64,000 nucleotides of DNA from Caldilineaceae bacterium (GTDB lineage Bacteria > Chloroflexota > Anaerolineae > Caldilineales > Caldilineaceae), in the NCBI GenBank assembly GCA_026645575.1, contig JAPKMW010000002.1, positions 186,001 through 250,000 on the forward strand, read 5' to 3'. This document shows, in pieces, positions 56,362 through 64,000 of the stretch; position 1 is the stretch's first letter; each line of letters starts with the position of its first letter. The notes under the pieces are model-generated. The model saw nothing but the letters and a program-made list of their open reading frames with translations. It made no database searches and was not told the origin of the DNA. A program made the position numbers and the translations under genes.

Positions 56362-57333
56362 CTATTTTCGCTCATCCGTCCGGTCAGTGGCGGGCGGCGG
56401 TTCGTAGGAGAGGGCGGCAATCTCGGCGCGCCAGGCGGGGGTCATCGGCACATTGACAGCGTCGAGGGAGGCTTCCAGTTGGGCGACGTTACGGGCGCCG
56501 ATGATGGGCGCCGTAATGGCCGGGTGGTGCATGACCCAAGCGACGGCTAAGGTGGCCGGATGAACGCCTTTTTCCTGTGCATGGGAGGTGAAGCGTTCGG
56601 CGATTTCGTAGTAAAACTCTTCGGCATAGCGTTTGGCATACATCTGATTTTGCACCAGACGGGCGCCGGTCGGTCGTGCGGTGGTGGTATATTTGCCGCT
56701 TAAGAGTCCACCACCGAGCGGGCTGTAGGGAATAACACCCACGTTTTCTGAGAGGGCAAAGGGCAGGATTTCCACCTCGGCCTGGCGCTTGGTCAAGTTG
56801 TACATCGGTTGAATACACTCAAAACGGGCCAGACCGGCGCGGGCGGCAATGCCATGGGCCTTGGCGATCTGCCAAGCCGCCCAGTTGCTGACGCCCAGGT
56901 AGAGAACTTTGCCCTGCTGCACCAACTGATCGAGCGCCCGCAGCGTCTCTTCCATCGGTGTATCGGGGTCAAAGTGGTGGACAAAGAGCAGATCGACACG
57001 GTCAGTCTGCAAGCGGCGCAAACTGGCCTCGACCTGCATCACGATATGGCGGCGGGAAAGCCCGCGATCATTGATGCCTTTGCCCATCGGCGAGGCGACT
57101 TTGGTGGTGATGAACAGGTCATTGCGCTCCCCCGCAATCAAGCGGCCCAAAATCTCTTCCGAGCGGCCACCGGCGTAGGAGTTGGCGCAATCAAAAAAGT
57201 TGATCCCTGCCTCCCGACACCGTTTAAACATGGCCGCCGAGGTCGCTTCATCGGCGTCGCCGCCAAAGGACATAACGCCAAAACAGAGGCGCGAAACTTT
57301 GACGCCTGTGCCGCCTAAAATCTTATATTCCAT
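56362..57333 (-). CDS. Aldo/keto reductase
   Basis: 323 residues. NADPH-dependent carbonyl reductase with the catalytic tetrad visible: Asp in NFFDCANSYAGGRSEE, Tyr in the same segment, Lys in ITTKVASPMG and His in LLFVHHFDPDTP. LGVSNWAAWQIAKA and IPYSPLGGGLLSGKY match the YghZ/IolS-like (AKR11/14) subgroups. Substrate unknown. The TAG stop belongs to the adjacent GTGGATA repeat. It is the minus-strand gene upstream of purH with its own start. Confidence 0.9.
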   Translation of the reverse strand: MEYKILGGTGVKVSRLCFGVMSFGGDADEATSAAMFKRCREAGINFFDCANSYAGGRSEEILGRLIAGERNDLFITTKVASPMGKGINDRGLSRRHIVMQVEASLRRLQTDRVDLLFVHHFDPDTPMEETLRALDQLVQQGKVLYLGVSNWAAWQIAKAHGIAARAGLARFECIQPMYNLTKRQAEVEILPFALSENVGVIPYSPLGGGLLSGKYTTTARPTGARLVQNQMYAKRYAEEFYYEIAERFTSHAQEKGVHPATLAVAWVMHHPAITAPIIGARNVAQLEASLDAVNVPMTPAWRAEIAALSYEPPPATDRTDERK

Positions 57334-57372
57334 TTTTCCTTTTTCTCTCCTGTTTGTAACCTACCGATGATC

Positions 57373-57437
57373 GAGGCGTAGGCACGCCCCGTGCCGGCCG
57401 TCTTGCTGATTGACCCGGCGGGGCGTGCCTACGCCTC
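57373..57437. repeat. 18-bp perfect inverted repeat
   Basis: gaggcgtaggcacgcccc (57373-57390) pairs with 57420-57437; inner GCCGG/CCGG(C) adds stem. It lies in the divergent gap between the aldo/keto reductase and birA. Confidence 0.92.
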
Positions 57438-57570
57438 TCGTCGTCTGGTTGCTGGTTGACATTGCGCTAACTAGGTCTATCTGACTTAGTAAGGTATTAT
57501 AGAAGTGTTTCGGCAGATCGGCAATTTTGGGTTGCATAGCCTGTGGCTGCGGCGATCGATAGGAGTAACA

Positions 57571-58449
57571 ATGTTGCTTGACCAACAAAAAATTACCACC
57601 GCCCTGGCTGATTGTGTCATCGGCCATACCTTGTTCTACCACCATAGCGTGCCCAGCACTATGCCGCTTGCCCAACAGTTGGCGAGCGATCCGTCCGTGC
57701 GGAGCGGGGCAATTGTAGTGGCTGAAGAGCAGACCGCCGGTCGCGGGCGGGGAGAGCGGCGCTGGGAGACGCCACCGGGGCAAGCGCTCTTGTTCACCGT
57801 GATCTTCAAGGCGCCCTTGCCGCTTCCGCCGCTCTTTTTTCCCATGTTGGCCGGCCTGGCGATGAGTCAGGGCTTGATCGACTATCTGCCGCCGTTGGCG
57901 CCTATGGTTGGCCTCAAGTGGCCGAATGATCTTTTGCTAGGGACGACCATGGCGGATGCGGGCAAAGTCGGCGGCATTTTGATCGAGAGCCGCTACCGTG
58001 GCGCCGCAGTGGAAGCGGTGTTGGTCGGTTGCGGGGTCAATGTGCTACAGCAAGGCAGTGCGCTGCCGCCAACCCCGCCGGGCGCGCCACCCGCTACCAG
58101 CCTGCATCACTTTCTCCATCGTCATCCGTTGCCGGCGGCGGATGATCCGCCACTCGATCGCACGGCGCTTCTGATAACACTCTGTCGCCGGTGGGGGCAA
58201 CTTTACAGCGAACCACAACTGACGCCGACGTTGCTGCATGAACGCTGGTCGGCGCGTTTATGGACGCTACGCCAGCCGGTTGTCGTGCAAAGTACGGACA
58301 CACAGGGAGAAACGCTCCAGGTTACCGGGCAGGCGGTGGCGGTAACGTTGGATGGCCGGCTGGTCGTCGAGACGCCTGATGGGGAGCGCCACCGCTTTGC
58401 TGCTGGTGATGTTTCTGTACGGCGTCCTGATGCAATGGGCGCCAACTAA
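57571..58449 (+). CDS. birA: Biotin-[acetyl-CoA carboxylase] ligase
   Basis: 292 residues from ATG 57571 (AGGAG ahead). It attaches biotin to carboxylase BCCP subunits. Motifs: VPSTMPLAQQL, the biotinyl-AMP loop TAGRGRGERRW, KWPNDLLL, KVGGILIESR and VGCGVNVLQ; the C-terminal small domain ends with HRFAAGDVSVR. There is no N-terminal HTH, so it is the ligase-only form and not a repressor. Confidence 0.93.
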   Translation: MLLDQQKITTALADCVIGHTLFYHHSVPSTMPLAQQLASDPSVRSGAIVVAEEQTAGRGRGERRWETPPGQALLFTVIFKAPLPLPPLFFPMLAGLAMSQGLIDYLPPLAPMVGLKWPNDLLLGTTMADAGKVGGILIESRYRGAAVEAVLVGCGVNVLQQGSALPPTPPGAPPATSLHHFLHRHPLPAADDPPLDRTALLITLCRRWGQLYSEPQLTPTLLHERWSARLWTLRQPVVVQSTDTQGETLQVTGQAVAVTLDGRLVVETPDGERHRFAAGDVSVRRPDAMGAN

Positions 58450-58509
58450 GTCCTGCCGGTTTTTCGTGAGAACCGCTTCCTTATAGTATACTTTACGCGT
58501 ACCTGTTCC

Positions 58510-58540
58510 GCGCCTAGCCAGTCCATGATTGGCTAGGCGC
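58510..58540. repeat. Diverged REP-like palindrome
   Basis: gcgcctagcca (58510-58520) pairs with 58530-58540. The sequence TAGCCAGTCCATGATTGGCTA resembles the GCCGGTCCGTGACCGGC family at 10176/30329/43362 with G-to-A changes. Confidence 0.7.
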
Positions 58541-58647
58541 AAGCTGAGCAGTTATCTTTATGCGAACAATTCATTCATGAAAATTACGCAGATCACGCAG
58601 ATTCCAAGGGATAAGATACCTCTGTGTGATCTGTGTACTCTTTGCGA

Positions 58648-59217
58648 ATGACGGTAGTGGGCCGGGGGGCTAGGGTGAAACGGGATTTAAGTGGATTTGT
58701 GCAGTGGTCGCCATCCCAACAGCGACGGCTATTGCTTTGGCTTTGTCTAGCGACACTGTTGTCAATCACGATTTTTCCACATGACACGGCGTTGGGGCAT
58801 TATGCGCAACGCCGTGCCTATCAAGAATCGCCGCTCTCACCGCTCGCCACACCGCTTACCGCAACCGTGACCACCACGCTGCCGGCCACGCAGCCGCTGT
58901 CAATTACGGCGCCGCTGTCAACACCACTGACAACATCACTCACGACACCACTGACGATGCCGGCGTCTGTCGTGGTCAGTGTGCCACTAACTGTACCGGT
59001 GACAGCGCCAGTGACGGGGCAAGTGACATCGCCGCTGACTGTGCCTGCCCCAGCAGTCGCAACCACACCAGTGCCGCCGACAGCCACCGCAGCCCTAGAA
59101 ATAGCAGCCCCAACGGCTACGTTAGTCAACCACGGTCAGGTCAGCTTGCTATTGGTTGGTGCAGTGTTGGCGAGTCTTGTGGTGGTGATTGCCGTGGTCA
59201 TTGGTCGCCGGCGTTGA
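58648..59217 (+). CDS. Thr/Pro-rich low-complexity protein with terminal membrane helices
   Basis: About 189 residues from ATG 58648 (GTG at 58633 also possible). An N-terminal helix (LLLWLCLATLLSITIF), a long Thr/Pro/Val/Ala stretch of degenerate repeats (PLTxxLTTPLT, VPLTVPVTAPVTGQVT), then a C-terminal helix with Arg tail (LLVGAVLASLVVVIAVVIGRRR). No known domain. The Thr density suggests an extracytoplasmic stalk and possible O-glycosylation, in keeping with the GT39 enzyme downstream. Its stop lies immediately before the next start. Confidence 0.65.
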   Translation: MTVVGRGARVKRDLSGFVQWSPSQQRRLLLWLCLATLLSITIFPHDTALGHYAQRRAYQESPLSPLATPLTATVTTTLPATQPLSITAPLSTPLTTSLTTPLTMPASVVVSVPLTVPVTAPVTGQVTSPLTVPAPAVATTPVPPTATAALEIAAPTATLVNHGQVSLLLVGAVLASLVVVIAVVIGRRR

Positions 59218-59222
59218 AATTG

Positions 59223-61691
59223 ATGGTAGAACGCGTGAACGAGTTTTCCAAACCAGCAGGGATGATCAAGCGTTATACGCCGGCACTGTTGTTTGCCGGC
59301 GGTTTACTGTTATTGCTTTATGGGTTGCTGACCTGGCCTTTGGCTGCGGCCCCTGTGCGCGCCCAGAATGCCCGCACGCCGGAGCAGGCGACGATTGAGG
59401 TCAAACAGACGGTTGGTGAAACGGTGGGGAATTGCGCCACAACTACCGCCATTGCTGTCCCGGCGAACCGTACCATCTACTACTGTGTTACTTTACGGAA
59501 TAGTGGGACCGTGCCGCTGTTCCAACATACGCTAGCCATCGCAAACATTAGCACCACTTTTCCCTTTACGCTCAACCCTGGTCAGGAAATTCAGCTAACT
59601 AACAATGTTTTGAGCGGCGTGGGGGCGACCAATCCTACGCTCCTTTCCCGCGTTGTAAGCGCTGCCCCGGCTAGTTTCACCAATACTGTCGCGGTTACTT
59701 CAACCAATGCAGTGGCGGCGGTTACGGCAAGCGGCAAAACGTCGGTACGTGTGGTTGTCGGTACGGCGGCCATTCGTGTCACCAAAACCGCGGCGATCAA
59801 TGATGATTGTAGCGGCGCCCGCGCCATTGCTGTCCCGATCAGCACGACGATCAAATATTGTGTAACCATTCAAAATATCGGTACTTTACCGCTTGCCAAC
59901 CACCGGCTGGTGGATCCGCTGTTAAAGATTGATATAAGCTTTCCGACCAATGTCCCGATCAACGCCAGCCTACGGATCACCGACGGCAATTTACGGCGGA
60001 TTGATAGCAGTCAACATTTGGAACTTTTGATTACCGGTGATATCACCAATACCCTGACAGTAACTTCAACGACGGCGGAAGGCGCGGCCGCCACCGCCAG
60101 CAATCAGGCGGCCGCAGTTATCGGGCGTACCAGTATGACAGCCACGGCCACGCTTGGGCTGGAGGACCAGTGCAGCACGACGACGGCGCTGACATCGCTT
60201 AATGGCCGCACGGTCTATCACTGTCTCCGGTTGACCAATAACGGTACGATTCCGCTGGATTTCCATACCATTCAGTGGGTGCAAAGCACTTCTACCACAC
60301 CGGTTGTGAACACAACGATTACAGAAACCGTGCAGCCCGGCCAAAGCTTGATTCTCACCCGTTCACGGATTACGCAATTGGCGCAGGCGAACGTCACCGC
60401 CGGGGCCACCAACAATTTTACTGTCAACTCGACGAATCGGCGCAGTTTTGCGGCCAGGGTACAGGCGCAAAGTCAGTTGACGGTCAACACCCAAGGCGTG
60501 ACGTTGACAAAACGGCCCAGCATCGTCAGCGGCAGCAATTGCGACCCCAATATCTCCCTGTCGGTGGGGTCAACCCAGGACTTTTACTACTGTTTGATTA
60601 TCCTAAACAATGGTGCGACGCCATTGGTGCGCCATACCATTCAGGAGGGACCGCCGCTCAATATCAATGCCACCTTTACCTATACGTTGAATGCAAATCA
60701 GCGGCTGACCTTAACCAATGAGACGGTTGCAAGTACGCTGAAAATTCCGCCCTTCTTAGGCCCTTTCCGGGCCAGCGCCAATTTTCCCAGTACCACAACG
60801 ATCACTTCGTTATCGGCGGCCAACATTGCGGTAACGGCAAACGCCCCATTACAAGTTTTGGTCTCCACCGCCACCCCGACGCTGACGCCGCTGCCAACCC
60901 AGCCCCCGACCACGACGCCCTTTCCCACCACGACGCCGACGCCTTCGTTTACCCCCGAGCCGACGCTAACGCCGTCGCCAGTTGTCGTCTCTTTCCTGCC
61001 GACCCCGACCCAACCCTTTAGCGTCAATGCCGTGGCAACGCCGACGCCGGGGGTGGCGCCGGGCGCCCTGCCGCCGACCATCGATCCCTTTGCCACGCCA
61101 ACCTTTGATCCCTTTGCCCAACCCACGTCGCCGTTAGATTTTCCAACGGTCGATGTCGCGGCCACCTTTGTGGCGGCCACATTGGAGGCGGCTGCTACGC
61201 AAACGATGATTGCCCTACTCCAACCGCCCGTCACCGACACCCCCAGCGCGCCATTGGTGGAATCCCCACTCGCAACACCGGTCATAACGACCACCGTTGC
61301 GCTCACAGCGACGCCCGTGATCTTGGTGTTGACGCCCATCCCCACGCCGGTTCCGCCCACTGGTTATCTGGATGTGATGGCGCAGGTTTTCCAGGTCTCG
61401 ACAGCGACATTGGGCTGGCTCTGGTTTGTCATCGGTTCGGTCATCTTCTTTGCCACAGCGGGGATGTTTGCCGGCTTGGGCTGGCGTTCTCGCCGCCGGC
61501 GCGGTCTTTACGAGGTGAATGACCGCGTCGATTTGAATGACGACACCATGCAACTTGAGACGGATTTACCCCAATCGTTTACGACCCAGCCGTTGCCGAG
61601 CCAAGCGCCGACTACCCGTCCGTCGGCCAGTCGCCCAGCAACACCCCCACCGGCTGCGGATGATGATTACTGGCCGCCTTCACTGCGTTGA
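59223..61691 (+). CDS. Large surface-anchored protein with four Cys-containing DUF11-like repeats and a Thr/Pro stalk
   Basis: About 822 residues (start 59223, or TTG 59214, or ATG 59262). An N-terminal signal/anchor (LLFAGGLLLLLYGLLTWPLAAAPVRAQ) is followed by four repeats of about 120 residues, each with paired Cys in C-x(n)-YYC context (NCATTTAIAVPANRTIYYC; DCSGARAIAVPISTTIKYC; QCSTTTALTSLNGRTVYHC; NCDPNISLSVGSTQDFYYC), resembling conserved-repeat/DUF11 beta domains. Then a TPTLTPLPTQPP-type stalk, a C-terminal helix (LWFVIGSVIFFATAGMFAGL) and a basic, Pro-rich tail. It is probably displayed on the cell surface; role unknown. Confidence 0.75.
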   Translation: MVERVNEFSKPAGMIKRYTPALLFAGGLLLLLYGLLTWPLAAAPVRAQNARTPEQATIEVKQTVGETVGNCATTTAIAVPANRTIYYCVTLRNSGTVPLFQHTLAIANISTTFPFTLNPGQEIQLTNNVLSGVGATNPTLLSRVVSAAPASFTNTVAVTSTNAVAAVTASGKTSVRVVVGTAAIRVTKTAAINDDCSGARAIAVPISTTIKYCVTIQNIGTLPLANHRLVDPLLKIDISFPTNVPINASLRITDGNLRRIDSSQHLELLITGDITNTLTVTSTTAEGAAATASNQAAAVIGRTSMTATATLGLEDQCSTTTALTSLNGRTVYHCLRLTNNGTIPLDFHTIQWVQSTSTTPVVNTTITETVQPGQSLILTRSRITQLAQANVTAGATNNFTVNSTNRRSFAARVQAQSQLTVNTQGVTLTKRPSIVSGSNCDPNISLSVGSTQDFYYCLIILNNGATPLVRHTIQEGPPLNINATFTYTLNANQRLTLTNETVASTLKIPPFLGPFRASANFPSTTTITSLSAANIAVTANAPLQVLVSTATPTLTPLPTQPPTTTPFPTTTPTPSFTPEPTLTPSPVVVSFLPTPTQPFSVNAVATPTPGVAPGALPPTIDPFATPTFDPFAQPTSPLDFPTVDVAATFVAATLEAAATQTMIALLQPPVTDTPSAPLVESPLATPVITTTVALTATPVILVLTPIPTPVPPTGYLDVMAQVFQVSTATLGWLWFVIGSVIFFATAGMFAGLGWRSRRRRGLYEVNDRVDLNDDTMQLETDLPQSFTTQPLPSQAPTTRPSASRPATPPPAADDDYWPPSLR

Positions 61692-61704
61692 TTCTGATGT
61701 TATC

Positions 61705-63285
61705 ATGATTGACCAACGTTTTTTTCTGCTTCTGCTTATTTTGGGCGCCTTTGCCTGGCGCGTCGAAGGGTTGACCAACCAAAGCCTCTGGCGCGATGAG
61801 GTGGATGCCATCTACTTTGCCCTACGCGATCTACCCGATACGCTGGCCATGTTTGGCGCAATGGCGCAAAATGGCGTCCTCTATTTTCTCTCCTTGCGGG
61901 TTTGGTTTCACCTGGCCGGCGCCACGGAATTCACCCTCCGCTACATTTCGGTGCTGGCCGGTGTGCTGACGGTCCCGCTCACCTGGCAGGTGGCGCTCCG
62001 GTTGCTTGGCACGTCTACATCGGCGGAGCAACGCTTCAACCTAGCTGGTCTCATGCCGTTGCTGGCGGCGCTGCTGCTGGCGGTCAACCCCTATCAGCTC
62101 TGGTACGGCCAAGAGGGCAAGATGTACACGCTGATGACGGCGCTGACCCTGCTGGCCCATTGGTGCTGGCTGACAGGCATCAGTCGCGGCGGGTGGCGAA
62201 TCTGGCTTCTCTATCTAGTAACGGTCAGCCTCGCCTTGTACATCCATCTGTTAAGCATTATCATCATCCCGCTCCATCTGCTCTGGTTTCTCATTGCTTG
62301 GCCGCAAAGTCGGCAGCAATGGCGCGGGTATGGCGTTGCTTTGGCCGGCCTGACCTTGCCCTATCTGCCCTTTGTCTGGTGGCAATGGGCGATGCTCACC
62401 TCGTCGGATAAACTGACCGGCTTTAGCTTTACGCCGCTTCCCGAAATGTTGCATGGGCTGTTGATGAGTCACAGCTATGGCCTGCTGCCGCCGCCACCGA
62501 TTTTTCGCCTGCTGCCCATTTTTTTCCTGGGCGCCGTTGGCCTGTTCTTGGGCGTTGGCACATTGGCGGAAAAAGCGCCAGACCTGTCAGGTTTACGAAA
62601 CCTGACAGGTCTAAATCCGTGGCGACGCTATGCGCTCCTCGTTAGTTGGCTCTTTGTCCCCATTGTGACCATCTACGCCCTAAGTCTGCGCCAGCCGGTC
62701 TACACCGACCGTTACATCATCTGGATTGCGCCGGCGGCGATGATTTTGCTGGCGCTGGGGGTGCAGGCGCTTTACCAAAGCGCCGGTCGTCTGGCTGCAC
62801 CGCTGATTCTCATTCTCCTGCTCTACACCGTTGGCCTCTGGCTGCAAATGGGCTGGCGGCAGCAGACGGAGACGATCAAGTATGATCTGCGCAGCGCCAT
62901 CACCTATGTAGCCGAACGTCGTTCACCGGGGACGTTGCTCATTTTACAAATCCCCCATCTGGAATATAGCTACCGCTACTACACGAGTGACTTTCTGCCG
63001 GGTCTCTTTGGTCGAAGTGATACCCAACTTGGTTGGTGGGCCAGCGGCTTGTGGACCAACGGCGGTTTGGCGGATGAGCAGGCGCAAGCCGTTGCCGACC
63101 AGGAAATGCAAACCATGACAACCGGCATCCAAGCATTCTGGGTGTTGAGCAGTGAAGTGGAAATGTGGGATGCCCGCCACTTGATGGACAACTGGCTGGC
63201 GCAACATGCGCAACTGGTGGAATCGGCTGAGTTTCACGGCGTCCACGCCCGTCACTATCAACTGCTGCCGGCGGGTCAACCATGA
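61705..63285 (+). CDS. GT39-type membrane glycosyltransferase (PMT family)
   Basis: 526 residues from ATG 61705, 13 bases after the surface protein. About ten helices; the acidic loop reads LTNQSLWRDEVDAIYFAL and the following segment NPYQLWYGQEGKMYTLM matches the GT39 bacterial family, as in the gene at 15062. It would transfer a sugar from polyprenyl-phosphate to an exported acceptor. The adjacent Thr/Pro-rich proteins are obvious candidates, by context only. An in-frame palindrome (62580-62612) encodes PDLSGLRNLTGL. It overlaps the patatin gene (ATGA). Confidence 0.83.
   Translation: MIDQRFFLLLLILGAFAWRVEGLTNQSLWRDEVDAIYFALRDLPDTLAMFGAMAQNGVLYFLSLRVWFHLAGATEFTLRYISVLAGVLTVPLTWQVALRLLGTSTSAEQRFNLAGLMPLLAALLLAVNPYQLWYGQEGKMYTLMTALTLLAHWCWLTGISRGGWRIWLLYLVTVSLALYIHLLSIIIIPLHLLWFLIAWPQSRQQWRGYGVALAGLTLPYLPFVWWQWAMLTSSDKLTGFSFTPLPEMLHGLLMSHSYGLLPPPPIFRLLPIFFLGAVGLFLGVGTLAEKAPDLSGLRNLTGLNPWRRYALLVSWLFVPIVTIYALSLRQPVYTDRYIIWIAPAAMILLALGVQALYQSAGRLAAPLILILLLYTVGLWLQMGWRQQTETIKYDLRSAITYVAERRSPGTLLILQIPHLEYSYRYYTSDFLPGLFGRSDTQLGWWASGLWTNGGLADEQAQAVADQEMQTMTTGIQAFWVLSSEVEMWDARHLMDNWLAQHAQLVESAEFHGVHARHYQLLPAGQP
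62580..62612. repeat. In-frame palindromic insertion inside the GT39 gene
   Basis: agacctgtcaggttt (62580-62594) pairs perfectly with 62598-62612, 3-base loop. The reading frame stays open and a loop of about 12 residues is added. Confidence 0.92.
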
Positions 63286-64000
63286 AAAACGCCAATGACC
63301 TGAACCAACGGTTGGTCTGGGAGAAGCCGCCCCGTCCACAACATATAGGGCTGGTTTTGGGTGGTGGCGCCGCGCGTGGCATGGCCCATATCGGTGTACT
63401 GGAGGCGCTGGAAGCAGACGGGGTGCGCCCCGATGTCATCGTCGGCGCCAGCGTCGGTTCATTGGTGGGTGGTCTCTATGCCGCCGGACTATCCACGGCG
63501 CGTATGCGCACCCTGGCCCATCAGATCAAATGGTGGGATGTTAGCCGCTTGCCCATGAACGTCAGTTGGTCAACCCTGGCCACACTTACCGCCCCGCTAG
63601 GGATTCTGGATCTGGATCGGCTCAGTGACTGGATCCGTAAAGTGCTAGACGCCGATCCTCATTTTCATGAGCTAACGATGCCCTTTGCCGCCATCGCCAC
63701 CGATATTGCCACCGGACAAAGCATCATGCTCAATGCCGGCCCAATTGCACCGGCGATTCGGGCCAGTTGCAGCGTACCGGGCATCTTTACCCCCGTGCGG
63801 CGCAATGGCCGGCTGCTGGTCGATGGCGGAGCGAGCAATAACTTGCCTGTTTCGGCTGTACAACAGATGGGCGCCGATTATGTCATTGCCGTTGATCTAT
63901 TGCCCTCTGTGACCAGCCCAACGGCTGAACCAAAAAATATTCTGGAAGTGACCATTACCTCCCTCTATGCACTGATTCGGGCGGCGCAAGTTGATATGCC
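63282..64000 (+). CDS. Patatin-like phospholipase (3' end cut by window edge)
   Basis: About 239 residues are visible from ATG 63282, overlapping the previous stop. A lipid acyl hydrolase of the RssA/NTE-like patatin class: the oxyanion loop GLVLGGGAARGMAHIGVL, the nucleophile Ser in VGASVGSLVGG (GxSxG) and the catalytic Asp in LLVDGGASNNLPV. No signal peptide. The C-terminal part lies beyond the window. Confidence 0.92.
   Translation, partial: MKNANDLNQRLVWEKPPRPQHIGLVLGGGAARGMAHIGVLEALEADGVRPDVIVGASVGSLVGGLYAAGLSTARMRTLAHQIKWWDVSRLPMNVSWSTLATLTAPLGILDLDRLSDWIRKVLDADPHFHELTMPFAAIATDIATGQSIMLNAGPIAPAIRASCSVPGIFTPVRRNGRLLVDGGASNNLPVSAVQQMGADYVIAVDLLPSVTSPTAEPKNILEVTITSLYALIRAAQVDM

Overview
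The window looks like chromosome from a Chloroflexota bacterium, most likely of the Caldilineales/Anaerolineae type. This is inferred from gene content: a Tat-exported sugar-binding lipoprotein with MalF/MalG-type permeases, a mevalonate-pathway kinase, type 2 isoleucyl-tRNA synthetase, several PhyH oxygenases, DegT aminotransferases, large GT39/YfhO membrane proteins and a T-box leader. No rRNA, tRNA or CRISPR array was seen.

Layout. 0-8 kb: a truncated epimerase, a sugar ABC importer lacking its ATPase, a PhyH dioxygenase, a PstS-like lipoprotein and small membrane proteins. 8-18.6 kb: surface-glycan genes (DegT aminotransferase, GT2, three giant membrane proteins, O-antigen ligase-like protein), partly joined by ATGA overlaps. 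18.6-25.3 kb: lipA, then a T-box leader with an isoleucine specifier followed by alaX, a degenerate REP-associated transposase (RAYT), a GNAT and ileS. 25.3-28.4 kb: a RAYT remnant among REP palindromes, an SDR, an Rpn-like nuclease and a small coiled-coil protein divergent from an XRE regulator across a perfect 28-bp palindrome.

28.3-33.6 kb is the highlight: a complete diversity-generating retroelement (DGR), all on the minus strand, in the order variable protein - avd - template repeat - reverse transcriptase. The variable protein is a NACHT (STAND) NTPase fused to a C-terminal formylglycine-generating-enzyme (C-type lectin) fold. Its last 124 bp match the template repeat, and all 15 core differences fall on template adenines. 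This resembles an immune-type receptor whose sensor tip is diversified by reverse transcription.

34-54.5 kb: mevalonate kinase and many catabolic or carbohydrate-related genes (cyclase, RPE-like, hydroxyacid dehydrogenase, SDR, hydrolases, lactonase-like propeller, enolase-superfamily dehydratase, DegT, BNR/sialidase-fold, PhyH, creatininase, ceramidase-like, GH32, TetR with amidohydrolase), plus decayed hsdR and uma2 genes. 54.5-64 kb: purH behind a strong promoter and a likely ZTP riboswitch with terminator, an aldo/keto reductase, birA, two Thr/Pro-rich surface proteins, a GT39 glycosyltransferase and a truncated patatin.

A second theme is an unusual density of perfect or near-perfect inverted repeats (arms of 11-32 bp). 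Many are built from 7-10-bp quasi-tandem units. They lie in most intergenic gaps, often touch stop codons, and in at least four cases lie in frame inside coding sequences. Two RAYT-like sequences in the same window suggest a mobilisation route for some of them.
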